This document shows, in pieces, positions 45,224 through 53,069 of a stretch of DNA of 64,000 nucleotides. Source of the stretch: Erwinia sp. S63 (GTDB lineage Bacteria > Pseudomonadota > Gammaproteobacteria > Enterobacterales > Enterobacteriaceae). The DNA lies in NCBI RefSeq assembly GCF_016625195.1, contig NZ_JACVUP010000013.1, forward strand, positions 1 through 64,000, given 5' to 3'. Numbering within the stretch: position 1 is the first letter of the stretch; every line of letters begins with the position of its first letter. The notes under the pieces were generated by a model. It was not told where the DNA came from. It worked only from the letters and a program-made list of their open reading frames with translations, and did not search any database. A program made the translations under genes and the position numbers.

Positions 45224-45248
45224 TGGCCCCCCTTCAATCGGGGCTACC
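45224..45248 (-). repeat. degenerate GTAG REP-like element
   Basis: Read on the minus strand: GGTAGCCCCGATTGAAGGGG, a GTAG head and CCCC/GGGG stem, in the mpl-darP gap. Related in layout to the other GTAG elements but with a different stem. Confidence 0.45.
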
Positions 45249-45284
45249 GCGAGGTGAGATCACACTCTGTTGTCTGCCCAAACT

Positions 45285-45314
45285 AAAAAGGGTCGCCCAC
45301 TGGCGACCCTTTTT
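45285..45314. terminator. bidirectional terminator, mpl / darP
   Basis: 13-bp perfect arms AAAAAGGGTCGCC/GGCGACCCTTTTT with CACT loop. The stem core is the same as the palindromic repeat at 17154-17175. Confidence 0.93.
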
Positions 45315-45329
45315 ATGCACGCGGCAAAC

Positions 45330-45878
45330 TTACGCCTCTGCCAGCTCGCGCAGATACTGGAAGATCTGACGGGTCGCTTTCGGTGGTTTGTTAGCGGCTT
45401 TCTCTTTCTGCGCATTACGAATCATGGTGCGCAGCTGCTGGCGATCGGCCTGCGGATAGAGGTTAATCACTTCTGCGATCGCATCATCGCCTTTCTCGAT
45501 CATTCGATCGCGCAGTTGCTCGAGTTTATGGAACAGCGCAACCTGCTGGTTATGGCGGTTCTTCAGCTTATCCAGTGCCTGACGAATCGGATCTTCATCG
45601 CGCGCGCGCAACATTTTACCGATCAGCTGCAACTGGCGGCGACGGCCTTCCTTTTTAATACGCTGTGCCAGCTCAATGGCGGCACGCAGATCATCGTCGA
45701 GTGGAATTTTGTCGAGGGAGTTTTTCCCCAGATCAACTAACTCGGCGCCCAGGCGTTTCAGCTCTTCGGCGTCGCGTTTAATTTCGCTTTTGCTGACCCA
45801 GATAATCTCTTCGTCTTCATCTTCTTCGTTTTGATTATCTGGCACATCGTCGAGCCAGTCATCGGGCTGCTTGGTCAT
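45330..45878 (-). CDS. darP: ribosome biogenesis factor DarP (YjgA)
   Basis: Helical protein that assists late 50S subunit assembly, formerly DUF615. 182 aa (E. coli 183). An acidic N-terminus ([15 protein letters not shown]) is followed by a charged helical region ([33 protein letters not shown]). Divergent from pmbA, as in E. coli. Confidence 0.93.
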   Translation of the reverse strand: MTKQPDDWLDDVPDNQNEEDEDEEIIWVSKSEIKRDAEELKRLGAELVDLGKNSLDKIPLDDDLRAAIELAQRIKKEGRRRQLQLIGKMLRARDEDPIRQALDKLKNRHNQQVALFHKLEQLRDRMIEKGDDAIAEVINLYPQADRQQLRTMIRNAQKEKAANKPPKATRQIFQYLRELAEA

Positions 45879-45994
45879 CTCTTGGCTCCCTAAAAAAAAG
45901 AGGCTAATCCTACCAGTTTATCGGGCGACTGCGAAATTGTTCTCTGAGTCTGATAGACTCAATGAATTCATACTTAAGATTAGACGGCAGGTCG

Positions 45995-47335
45995 ATGAAC
46001 GTATCTACTCAGGTTGCAGAACAACGTAAAGTGTTAGAACAGGCTGTCGCGCAGGCGCTGGAACTGGCGAAAGCCAGTACCGATGGAGCAGAAGTCGCGG
46101 TGACTAAAACCACCGGCATCGGCGTCAGTACCCGCTATGGCGAAGTGGAAAACGTCGAATTCAACAGCGATGGTGCACTTGGCATCACCGTCTATCATCA
46201 GAATCGCAAAGGCAGTGCCTCTTCAACCGACCTCAGCCCGGATGCCATCAAACGTACCGTGCAGGCGGCAATCGACATTGCGCGTTACACCTCGGTTGAT
46301 CCTTTTGGCGCCCCGGCCGATCCCGATCTGCTGGCGTTTGAAGCGCCGGATCTCGATCTTTACCATCCGTGGGAGATCGACGCCGATCGCGCTATCGAAT
46401 GGGCTGCACAGGCCGAACAGGCATCGCTGCAGGCTGACAAGCGCATTACCAATACCGAAGGCGGCAGCTTCAACAGTCATGTCGGCATCAAAGTGTTCGG
46501 TAACAGCCACGGTATGCTGCAGAGCTATTGCTCAAGCCGCCATTCGCTCTCCAGCTGTGTGATTGCCGAGCAGGATGGCAACATGGAGCGCGATTACGCC
46601 TACACCATCGGCCGTTCCATCGACGATCTGCAAACTGCAGATTGGGTGGGACAAGAGTGCGCACGTCGCGTGTTGTCACGCCTGGCGCCGCGCAAACTGC
46701 CAACCATGAAAGCGCCGGTGATCTTCGCGCCGGAAGTGGCGACGGGCCTGTTTGGCCATCTGGTCGGCATGATCAGCGGTGGCAGTGTTTATCGTAAAGC
46801 GACTTTCCTGCTGGATTCACTCGGCAAACAGATTCTGCCCGAGTGGCTGACCATTGAAGAGAAGCCGCACCTGCTGAAAGGGCTGGCGTCTACGCCGTTC
46901 GACAGCGAAGGCGTGCGTACCCAGGCGCGTGACATTATCAAAGATGGCGTGCTGCAAAACTGGCTGCTGACCAGCTATTCGGCACGCAAGCTTGGCCTGC
47001 AGAGCACCGGCCATGCCGGCGGCATTCACAACTGGCGCATTGCGGGCCAGGGGCATAGCTTTGAAGATATGCTGAAGCAGATGGGCCGTGGCCTGGTGGT
47101 CACCGAAATGATGGGCTCCAGCGTGAGTGCCATGACCGGTGACTATTCCCGCGGTGCCTCAGGCTTCTGGGTTGAGAACGGTGAAATCCAATATCCTGTG
47201 AGTGAGATCACAATTGCGGGCAACCTCAAGGATATGTGGCTCAATATGGTAACGCTCGGTAACGACATTGAAACGCGCAGCAATATACAATGCGGGTCGG
47301 TGCTGCTGCCGGAGATGAAAATCGCCGGACAATAA
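45995..47335 (+). CDS. pmbA: metalloprotease subunit TldE (PmbA)
   Basis: Partner of TldD in the heterodimeric metalloprotease that trims leaders of some modified peptides (microcin B17) and unfolded peptides, and processes CcdA antitoxin. 446 aa (E. coli 450). Conserved [24 protein letters not shown] region, NTEGGSFNS, and [14 protein letters not shown]; TldE lacks the zinc-binding motif, which sits in TldD. I start at ATG 45995 ([12 protein letters not shown]); an 11-codon longer reading begins just after darP's start region and is less likely. Confidence 0.94.
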   Translation: MNVSTQVAEQRKVLEQAVAQALELAKASTDGAEVAVTKTTGIGVSTRYGEVENVEFNSDGALGITVYHQNRKGSASSTDLSPDAIKRTVQAAIDIARYTSVDPFGAPADPDLLAFEAPDLDLYHPWEIDADRAIEWAAQAEQASLQADKRITNTEGGSFNSHVGIKVFGNSHGMLQSYCSSRHSLSSCVIAEQDGNMERDYAYTIGRSIDDLQTADWVGQECARRVLSRLAPRKLPTMKAPVIFAPEVATGLFGHLVGMISGGSVYRKATFLLDSLGKQILPEWLTIEEKPHLLKGLASTPFDSEGVRTQARDIIKDGVLQNWLLTSYSARKLGLQSTGHAGGIHNWRIAGQGHSFEDMLKQMGRGLVVTEMMGSSVSAMTGDYSRGASGFWVENGEIQYPVSEITIAGNLKDMWLNMVTLGNDIETRSNIQCGSVLLPEMKIAGQ

Positions 47336-47351
47336 AGACATCGCTTCATGA

Positions 47352-47379
47352 AAGCAGCCCACGTGGCTGCTTTTTTTTT
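47352..47379 (+). terminator. Rho-independent terminator after pmbA
   Basis: Stem AAGCAGCC/GGCTGCTT with CACGT loop followed by a run of nine T. Confidence 0.93.
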
Positions 47380-47388
47380 GCCAATAAT

Positions 47389-47511
47389 AATACCCTCAAT
47401 CATTCGCGTTAAAGGAAGGTGGCAAGTCAATGAATTCTCAGGAGCTTACATGAGTAACTGAGTTAAGTGAGCGCAGCCAACGCACCTGAAACGTGAAGGA
47501 TGACGGGTAAA
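47389..47511. repeat. ERIC (IRU) element
   Basis: About 123 bp between pmbA and cybC, matching the enterobacterial repetitive intergenic consensus: CAGGAGCTTACAT at about 47439-47451, AAGTGAGCGCAGCCAACGCA at about 47465-47484, and end sequence GATGACGGGTAA. Ends ATACCC...GGGTAA are the usual inverted termini. Somewhat diverged copy. It lies directly upstream of cybC and could alter its mRNA. Confidence 0.88.
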
Positions 47512-47524
47512 TAAGGATATTTTT

Positions 47525-47911
47525 ATGCGTAAGCATGTGATTGCAATGTTGTCTCTCTCGCTGTTGTTCTCCTCGGCTAGCGTATTCGCCGCTGACCTGA
47601 AGAATGATATGGATACCCTGAAAGATGGCCTGAGCGTGGTGAAAAAAACCTCCGATGCTCAGGAAATGCAAACCGCGCTCGGCAAGATGCGCCAGGCGGC
47701 GGAGGATGCTAAAAAATCCACGCCGGAAAAACTGGAAGGTCAGGCTGCCGATAGCGCCCAGATTAAGGATTATCACGCCGGTCTTGATTCTCTGATTGCG
47801 CAGATTGATGTCGTCGATCAGTTGGCGAAAGCCAACAAGCTCGATGAAGCCAAAACTGAAGCGAAAAAGTTGGAAGATATTCGTAACGCCAACCATAAGA
47901 AATTCCGCTGA
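47525..47911 (+). CDS. cybC: soluble cytochrome b562
   Basis: Periplasmic four-helix-bundle b-type cytochrome. Signal peptide of exactly 22 residues (MRKHVIAMLSLSLLFSSASVFA), mature protein of 106 aa. The heme ligands fall at the known places: Met7 and His102 of the mature chain (M29 and H124 of the precursor). Physiological partner unknown. ATAAGGATATTTTT precedes the ATG; an ERIC element ends 13 bases upstream. Confidence 0.95.
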   Translation: MRKHVIAMLSLSLLFSSASVFAADLKNDMDTLKDGLSVVKKTSDAQEMQTALGKMRQAAEDAKKSTPEKLEGQAADSAQIKDYHAGLDSLIAQIDVVDQLAKANKLDEAKTEAKKLEDIRNANHKKFR

Positions 47912-47917
47912 TAACCC

Positions 47918-47937
47918 GGCCAGCCCTGTGGCTGGCC
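47918..47937 (+). terminator. hairpin after cybC
   Basis: Stem GGCCAGC/GCTGGCC, followed by TTATCTCCTCTC. A moderate terminator. Confidence 0.6.
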
Positions 47938-47997
47938 TTATCTCCTCTCGCATTTCCTCCGTTTAATCTCATCGATTTCCGGCATAACCCGCATATT

Positions 47998-48013
47998 TGT
48001 GACCTCTTTCGCA
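47998..48013 (+). promoter_or_regulatory. candidate CRP site upstream of the dga-like operon
   Basis: TGTGA-CCTCTT-TCGCA, nine of ten consensus positions with correct N6 spacing (consensus TGTGA-N6-TCACA). About 155 bases before the first gene of a sugar-acid-type catabolic operon, where catabolite control is expected. Confidence 0.5.
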
Positions 48014-48026
48014 TACTTCGTGCGTA

Positions 48027-48076
48027 GTGCGATCTGGCGCACACACGCCCGTGGGATTTCCACTTTGAGGTGGAAA
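48027..48076 (+). promoter_or_regulatory. two inverted repeats, candidate operators for the BglG/MtlR-type regulator
   Basis: GTGCG-N6-CGCAC at 48027-48042 and TTTCCAC-N6-GTGGAAA at 48057-48076. Both have six-base spacers and their centres are 32 bases (about three helical turns) apart. The operon's regulator has N-terminal DNA-binding domains rather than an RNA-binding CAT domain, so DNA operators are expected. Confidence 0.45.
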
Positions 48077-48165
48077 AGATGCGTCTCCACAGCCTGAAGC
48101 GGAAAGCGTAATTTCTTTCTAACGCGAATTATCTCTAATTATCCGCAGTAAACAGGAGTAGCAAG

Positions 48166-48504
48166 GTGAGGAGTGAAGCTGTCCCGCTGAAACCGAGTAC
48201 GCCAGAAGCCATTCAGGCGTTGGCGGATAACACGTTGAAGCAGATTGCGGCGATCTACGCCGCGCACCACATCGAAGCCAATGCCGTGCAGCAGCAGATG
48301 CTGGCGTCGCATGTGCGGGCGATGGCAGCGCGTTCCCTCACGGGAGAAGCCTTGCCGGAAGTGGAAGCCGAACTGTTTGAAGATATCTCGCCAGAAACCA
48401 TGGCGCTGGCACAGCAAGTGGTCGATCTGTTTGGCAATCTGCCCAAAGAAGAAGCCTGGTTGTTATCGGTGCATATCGAAGTGGCGAAATCGAACGAAGC
48501 ATAA
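48166..48504 (+). CDS. free-standing PRD (PTS regulation domain) protein
   Basis: 112 aa, a single PRD module with no DNA- or RNA-binding domain and no other partner domain. PRDs are helical bundles phosphorylated on histidines by HPr or EIIB. Both conserved histidines are present: H49 in ASHVRAMAAR and H103 in WLLSVHIEVAK. Starts with GTG at 48166 (CAGGAG upstream). First gene of an eight-gene operon; 17 bases from the next. Possible roles: phosphorylation-dependent partner of the membrane proteins or of the regulator encoded at the end of the cluster. Known in databases as part of DgaE/DUF4310 clusters; function unknown. Confidence 0.85.
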   Translation: MRSEAVPLKPSTPEAIQALADNTLKQIAAIYAAHHIEANAVQQQMLASHVRAMAARSLTGEALPEVEAELFEDISPETMALAQQVVDLFGNLPKEEAWLLSVHIEVAKSNEA

Positions 48505-48521
48505 ATCGAGAGGAATTGAAC

Positions 48522-48878
48522 ATGGTAACAGTCGTGATTGGTGATCGTCTGGGTAAAGGTCAGAAAGTCGCAGCCGGTATTGAGAAAGCAGGCGGCCGTG
48601 CCGTGGTGGTGCCGGGCGTCGCAGCGGATATGAAGCTGGGCGATGTAATGAAAGCGGAAAACGCCGATTTCGGTATCTCCTTCTGCGGCAGCGGCGGCGC
48701 GGGTGCCATCACTGCACAGAACAAATATGGCTACAAAGCCAAACACGGTATGCGTTCGATTGATGAAGGCGTCACCGCGATTAACGAAGGCGCCACCGTG
48801 CTGGGCTTTGGCTTTATGGATAAAGAAGAGCTGGGTGAACGTCTGGTGCAGGCCTGGAATAAAAAACACGGCAGCTAA
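48522..48878 (+). CDS. glycine-rich SFCGS family protein
   Basis: 118 aa soluble protein, named for the motif SFCGSGGAGA (C55 is the only cysteine). It begins with an alternating hydrophobic strand (MVTVVIGDRLGKGQKVAAGI) and alternates helices and strands like a small alpha/beta domain. No function is known for the family. A single cysteine after a strand, followed by a glycine-rich loop, recalls the phosphocysteine loop of PTS EIIB domains, but this is only resemblance. ATG at 48522 has GAGAGGA upstream; a TTG two codons earlier is less likely. Next gene starts two bases after its stop. Confidence 0.85.
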   Translation: MVTVVIGDRLGKGQKVAAGIEKAGGRAVVVPGVAADMKLGDVMKAENADFGISFCGSGGAGAITAQNKYGYKAKHGMRSIDEGVTAINEGATVLGFGFMDKEELGERLVQAWNKKHGS

Positions 48879-48880
48879 GC

Positions 48881-49180
48881 ATGAAACAGCAATACGAGAC
48901 GCAGGTCACGGTGCAGGGCAAGGGCGACAGCAAAGCGAAAGCCTTTTCCGATGCACTGAGCAAGGTGCAGCAGCAAGTGCTGCGCACCAGCCAAAAGATT
49001 CTGTTGCGCATTGAACCCATAGATGTGCGGGTGCTGCGCGCGCAGGAGAGCGTACGCACAGAGAAGTTCTTGTTCTTCTTTCTGGCGCGCGAACGACGGA
49101 ATTACAGCGTCGAGCTGGAGATTACCGTCAGCGTCACCGTGATCGACACCGACAAGGTGGATTTCATCGCGACGAAATAA
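48881..49180 (+). CDS. DUF4312 family protein
   Basis: 99 aa, no signal peptide or membrane helix. Starts MKQQYETQVTVQGKGDSKAKAF and contains a helix (SDALSKVQQQVLRTSQKILL) followed by strands (SVELEITVSVTVIDTDKVDF). Function unknown; always reported beside DUF4311 and DUF4310 as far as I know. Suggests a small cytosolic subunit of the same complex. Confidence 0.85.
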   Translation: MKQQYETQVTVQGKGDSKAKAFSDALSKVQQQVLRTSQKILLRIEPIDVRVLRAQESVRTEKFLFFFLARERRNYSVELEITVSVTVIDTDKVDFIATK

Positions 49181-49205
49181 AAACGACAACAAAGGGTACA
49201 ACAAC

Positions 49206-49982
49206 ATGTTTTTAATCATTTTGTTTAAGTCGTTGATCATTGGTGGATTGGTTGGCGTTGGGGTAGGAGCGGGCGCAGCGCGCATGTTCCATGCACCGAC
49301 CACGCAAGGTATGGGCGCGTTTCGTACCTTGGGTGAACTCAATTCCTGCGAAGGCGATCCTGCATCGCACTTCTCCTTTGGTCTTGGCTTCTTCTTTAAC
49401 GCCTGGGCATCGTCTGTGGCGGCAGGCTCCTTCACACAGGACGTTGACCACCGCATTCTGCCCAACTGGGGCGCGGCTGCGTTGATGGTGAAAAATCGTA
49501 ACGTCGCGGAAACCCTGCACAACCCGAAACGCATGGCGATTGCCTGCGGCATTATCGGCATGATCGTGGTGGCGTTCCTCAACAGTACTGCTTCTGCGGT
49601 GCCGGCGGCATTGCAGGTTACGGCGGTTAAAGTGCTGGTACCGGCGGCGAACCTGTTGGTCAACACCGTGATGCCAGTGATCTTCTGGCTAGCGGCCATT
49701 GATGCCGGTAAGAAATCGGGCTTTTGGGCAACCATCTTCGGTGGTCTGGCGCAGTTGATCATGGGTAACGCCGTGCCTGGTCTGGTACTGGGCATCCTGA
49801 TCGGTAAAGGCGTGGAAGAGAGCGGCTGGAACAAAGTCACCAAAGTGATGATGTTCGCGATTGTGCTGCTGTTTGCTCTGAGTGGCTTCTTCCGTGGCTT
49901 CGATATGAAACTGCTGCAATCCTTCCAACTGGGTGTCCCTGGCTGGCTGGATATGATCCATAACAGCCTGAGCGGCAAATAA
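49206..49982 (+). CDS. DUF4311 membrane protein, putative transporter subunit
   Basis: 258 aa. Hydrophobic segments at about 3-22, 55-75, 108-130, 140-165, 175-200, 215-232. Conserved-looking loop LGELNSCEGDPASHFSFGLGFFFNAWASS after the first helix, and LPNWGAAALM. Two adjacent polytopic proteins of 258 and 215 aa recall the EIIC/EIID pair of mannose-type PTS permeases, though I see no clear sequence match. Twelve bases separate it from DUF4310. Function unknown; transport of the operon's substrate is the simplest reading. Confidence 0.85.
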   Translation: MFLIILFKSLIIGGLVGVGVGAGAARMFHAPTTQGMGAFRTLGELNSCEGDPASHFSFGLGFFFNAWASSVAAGSFTQDVDHRILPNWGAAALMVKNRNVAETLHNPKRMAIACGIIGMIVVAFLNSTASAVPAALQVTAVKVLVPAANLLVNTVMPVIFWLAAIDAGKKSGFWATIFGGLAQLIMGNAVPGLVLGILIGKGVEESGWNKVTKVMMFAIVLLFALSGFFRGFDMKLLQSFQLGVPGWLDMIHNSLSGK

Positions 49983-49994
49983 GGAGCCTCGAGA

Positions 49995-50642
49995 ATGAAC
50001 GAGACTGAAAACAAAGGGTTCTGGTATGCCGACTGGTCGTTCCCGATCTTTGTTGGCCTGCTGTCCGCCGGGGTGTTTGCCGGTACGCACATGTACTACC
50101 TGTACGGCATTGGCGCGTTTAACGAAGTGGCGTTTGTTTCCATGCTGCGTTCCGGCATGGAAACCGGCGTGTATGGCGCGGTGGCGGCGTTTGGTGCCAG
50201 CTTCCTGTTTGCCCGCATCATCGAAGGTTCGCTGGTCGGGATTCTGGATATTGGCGGTGCGATTCAAACCGGCGTTGGTCTAGGCGTTCCGGCCTTGCTG
50301 CTCGGCGCAGGTATCGTGTTCCCGGTGGCGAACTTTGCCGCCTCACTGGCGACCGGCCTGGTGGTTGGCGTGGCAATTGGTTATCTGATTATCCTGGCGC
50401 GTAAGTTCACCATCAACCAGAGCGATTCCACCTACGGTGCGGACGTGATGATGGGCGCAGGTAATGCCTCCGGCCGCTTCCTTGGGCCGTTGATTATCCT
50501 GTCTGCGATGGCGGCATCGATTCCGATTGGCATCGGTTCGCTGGTGGGTGCGTTGTTGTTTTATCTGTGGAACAAACCGATTACCGGTGGCGCGATTCTC
50601 GGCGCGATGGCATTAGGCGCGATGTTCCCGGTTTCGCTTTGA
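49995..50642 (+). CDS. DUF4310 membrane protein, putative transporter subunit
   Basis: 215 aa with about six hydrophobic segments (about 15-33, 55-75, 82-105, 110-132, 155-175, 180-213), glycine-rich helices (GVGLGVPALLLGAGIVF) and polar loop NQSDSTYGADVMMGAGNASGRF. Second membrane subunit of the cluster. AAGGAGCC precedes the ATG. Followed by 188 bp with REP elements before the enzyme genes, the only sizeable gap in the operon. Confidence 0.85.
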   Translation: MNETENKGFWYADWSFPIFVGLLSAGVFAGTHMYYLYGIGAFNEVAFVSMLRSGMETGVYGAVAAFGASFLFARIIEGSLVGILDIGGAIQTGVGLGVPALLLGAGIVFPVANFAASLATGLVVGVAIGYLIILARKFTINQSDSTYGADVMMGAGNASGRFLGPLIILSAMAASIPIGIGSLVGALLFYLWNKPITGGAILGAMALGAMFPVSL

Positions 50643-50653
50643 TTGGGAGATTT

Positions 50654-50799
50654 GCACAAATCCGTAGCGGCGCGATTTATCGCGCTTCCTGGCAGCGTCA
50701 TCGTTGTTAAGTAGGTCTGCACAAATCCGTAGCGGCGCGATTTATCGCGCTTCCTGGCAACATCATCGTTGTTAAATGCGCAATGAATTGCGCCGCTAC
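50654..50799. repeat. cluster of three GTAG REP elements with a 57-bp tandem duplication
   Basis: GTAGCGGCGCGATTTATCGCGC at 50664-50685 and 50729-50750 in direct orientation, and the inverted copy GCGCAATGAATTGCGCCGCTAC at 50778-50799. The first two lie in a 57-bp duplication (50654-50710 and 50719-50775, period 65) differing at two positions. The direct/inverted arrangement is that of a BIME. It separates the membrane genes from the catabolic genes of the operon and could protect the upstream mRNA or attenuate transcription. Confidence 0.88.
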
Positions 50800-50830
50800 G
50801 ATTTAAGCGAGTGGTAAGTAAGGAGTAAAT

Positions 50831-51964
50831 ATGTTTGATCTGATTCTGCGCCGCGCGCGTTTGTGCGACGAACAGCTGGTGGATATCGCCATCCAGCACG
50901 GCAAGATTGCTGCGGTCGGCGACGTCAGCGGTTCAGCTCAGCAGGAGCGCGATTTAGCAGGGCGCTACTACGTCAGTGCGGGCTGGATCGACAGCCACGT
51001 GCACTGCTATCCCAAATCCCCGATTTATCACGATGAAGCCGATGCGATTGGCGTGGCGCAGGGCGTCACGACGGTGGTCGATGCAGGCAGCACCGGCGCG
51101 GATCATATCGACGATTTCTATCAACTCACCCGTTCCGCCACCACTGAAGTGCGCGCGCTTATCAACATCTCACGCACCGGCATCATCACCCAGAACGAAC
51201 TGGCGGATATGGCGCAAATCGACGGTGATGCAGTGGTGCAGGCGGTAAAACGTCGCCCGGACTTTATCGTGGGATTAAAAGCGCGCATGAGTAGCAGCGT
51301 GGTGGGCGAAAACGGCATTCAGCCACTGATTCGCGCCAAAGCCATTCAGCAGGCGGCGGGAAATCTGCCGCTGATGGTGCACATTGGCAACAACCCGCCG
51401 GTGCTGGAAGAGATCGCCGATCTGCTCACCTCCGGTGACATCATCACTCACTGCTTCAACGGCAAACCGAACCGCATTCTGTCGCCGCAGGGCGAACTGA
51501 AAGCCGCGGTGAAAAATGCCATCGCGCGCGGCGTGAAGCTGGATATCGGCCACGGCAGCGCCAGCTTCAGCTTTGAAGTGGCCCGTCAGGCCATCGCGCA
51601 GGGCATTCTGCCCGACACTATTAGCTCGGACATTTACTGTCGCAACCGCATCAACGGCCCGGTACATAGCCTGGCGCATGTGATGTCGAAATTCTTCAGC
51701 ATTGGCATGACGCTGCCGCAGGTTATCGACTGCGTGACCGGCAATGCCGCGGCTGGCCTGCGCTTAGCAGGCAAAGGGCGCCTAACCGAGGGTTATGACG
51801 CCGACCTGACCATTTTTACCGTCAAAGAGGAAGCCCGCCCGTTCGTTGATGCTGAAGGCGAACGGGTTTTGGGTGAGCAACATTTGCTGCCGCTGGCCGT
51901 GGTTGTCGCGGGTGAGTGGCATCTGACTGATGAAGGGAAAGCCAATCATGTCTTCGATTTATGA
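50831..51964 (+). CDS. amidohydrolase/deacetylase family metallohydrolase (COG3964)
   Basis: 377 aa, TIM-barrel amidohydrolase. Binuclear metal ligands are all visible: H56 and H58 (DSHVHCY), the probably carboxylated K150 (VGLKARMS), H184 (VHIGN), H207 (ITHCFNG) and D267 (SSDIY). The family has been misannotated as dihydroorotase or adenine deaminase; studied members hydrolyse acetylated substrates such as acetyl-mandelate. In this context removal of an N-acyl group from a 2-amino-sugar acid or its phosphate is the likely reaction. GTAAGGAG precedes the ATG. Its end overlaps the next gene by 17 bases. Confidence 0.88.
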   Translation: MFDLILRRARLCDEQLVDIAIQHGKIAAVGDVSGSAQQERDLAGRYYVSAGWIDSHVHCYPKSPIYHDEADAIGVAQGVTTVVDAGSTGADHIDDFYQLTRSATTEVRALINISRTGIITQNELADMAQIDGDAVVQAVKRRPDFIVGLKARMSSSVVGENGIQPLIRAKAIQQAAGNLPLMVHIGNNPPVLEEIADLLTSGDIITHCFNGKPNRILSPQGELKAAVKNAIARGVKLDIGHGSASFSFEVARQAIAQGILPDTISSDIYCRNRINGPVHSLAHVMSKFFSIGMTLPQVIDCVTGNAAAGLRLAGKGRLTEGYDADLTIFTVKEEARPFVDAEGERVLGEQHLLPLAVVVAGEWHLTDEGKANHVFDL

Positions 51965-53069
51965 AAAATATGACCTGAAACAGGTCATCAATGCCTCCGG
52001 TCGTATGACCATTCTCGGTGTTTCAACCCCATCAGCCGATGTGGTCGAGACCGTCAGCTACGGTTTGAATCACTATTTCGAGATCAAGGATCTGGTCAAT
52101 AAAACCGGCGCCTATATCGCTAAACTGCTGGATGTGGAAAACGCAGTGGTGGTCTCCTGCGCCTCTGCTGGCATCGCGCAGAGCGTGGCGGCGGTAATCG
52201 TCAAAGATAACGACTGGCTGCTGGACAACCTGCATGCTGCGCCGCTCACTGTGCCTCACGATATTGTGGTGCCGAAAGGCCACAACGTGAACTTCGGCGC
52301 ACCGGTCGGCGCGATGGTGGCACTGGGCGGTGGACGTTTAGTGGAAGCCGGTTACAGCAATGAGTGCTCGCCTGAACAACTGGCCGCCGCCATCACGCCA
52401 ACCACGGCGGCACTGATGTACATCAAATCCCACCACTGCGTGCAGAAGAGCCACCTGAGTGTGGAGCAGGCGGCGGTGGTCGCGCGTAAACACGGTATCC
52501 CGTTAATCGTGGATGCGGCAGCAGAAGAAGATCTGCAGTGCTACTACCAGATGGGTGCAGACCTGGTGATCTACAGCGGTGCTAAGGCGATTGAAGGGCC
52601 GACCAGCGGTCTGGTGATTGGCCGCACTCAGTACGTTGAGTGGGTAAAACGTCAGAGCAACGGCATTGGTCGCGCGATGAAAGTCGGTAAAGAGGGTATT
52701 CTCGGTCTGACGCAGGCGATTGAAAACTATCTGGTGCAGCCGAAAACCACTGGCGCTGAGATGGTGGCCAACATGACGCCGTTTATCGATAACCTCAACA
52801 CAATCAATGGCGTGTCTGCACGCGTGGTATGGGATGCGGCGGGCCGCGATATCGCCCGTGCCGAGATCAAGTTCGATGAAGCTGTCACTCAATGGCCAAC
52901 CGGTGAGCTGGTGCAGGCGCTGAAAACCGGCGACATCGCTATCTACTTCCGTGGCTACAAAGCCAACGAAGGCATTATCGAAGCGGATGTGCGCAGCGTC
53001 AGCACCGATCAGCTGCATATTATCTTTAGCCGTATCCAGGCGTTACTCAGTGGAGGAAAACGCGCATGA
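51948..53069 (+). CDS. DgaE-like PLP-dependent ammonia lyase
   Basis: 373 aa, fold-type I PLP enzyme of the SelA-like group. K213 in YSGAKAIEGP is the expected Schiff-base lysine; D189 in IVDAAAEED should bind the pyridine nitrogen. Salmonella DgaE converts D-glucosaminate 6-phosphate to 2-keto-3-deoxy-6-phosphogluconate and ammonia; the same or an epimeric substrate is likely here. I use the ATG at 51948 (GAAGGGAAA upstream), inside the end of the amidohydrolase gene; an ATG six codons earlier is less well spaced. Stop overlaps the aldolase start (ATGA). Confidence 0.88.
   Translation: MSSIYEKYDLKQVINASGRMTILGVSTPSADVVETVSYGLNHYFEIKDLVNKTGAYIAKLLDVENAVVVSCASAGIAQSVAAVIVKDNDWLLDNLHAAPLTVPHDIVVPKGHNVNFGAPVGAMVALGGGRLVEAGYSNECSPEQLAAAITPTTAALMYIKSHHCVQKSHLSVEQAAVVARKHGIPLIVDAAAEEDLQCYYQMGADLVIYSGAKAIEGPTSGLVIGRTQYVEWVKRQSNGIGRAMKVGKEGILGLTQAIENYLVQPKTTGAEMVANMTPFIDNLNTINGVSARVVWDAAGRDIARAEIKFDEAVTQWPTGELVQALKTGDIAIYFRGYKANEGIIEADVRSVSTDQLHIIFSRIQALLSGGKRA

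Noticed and set aside
48027..48076. BglG-type RNA antitermination (RAT) site and terminator
   Set aside because: The regulator has HTH domains and no RNA-binding CAT domain, and the hairpins lack a U-run, so DNA operators are the better reading.
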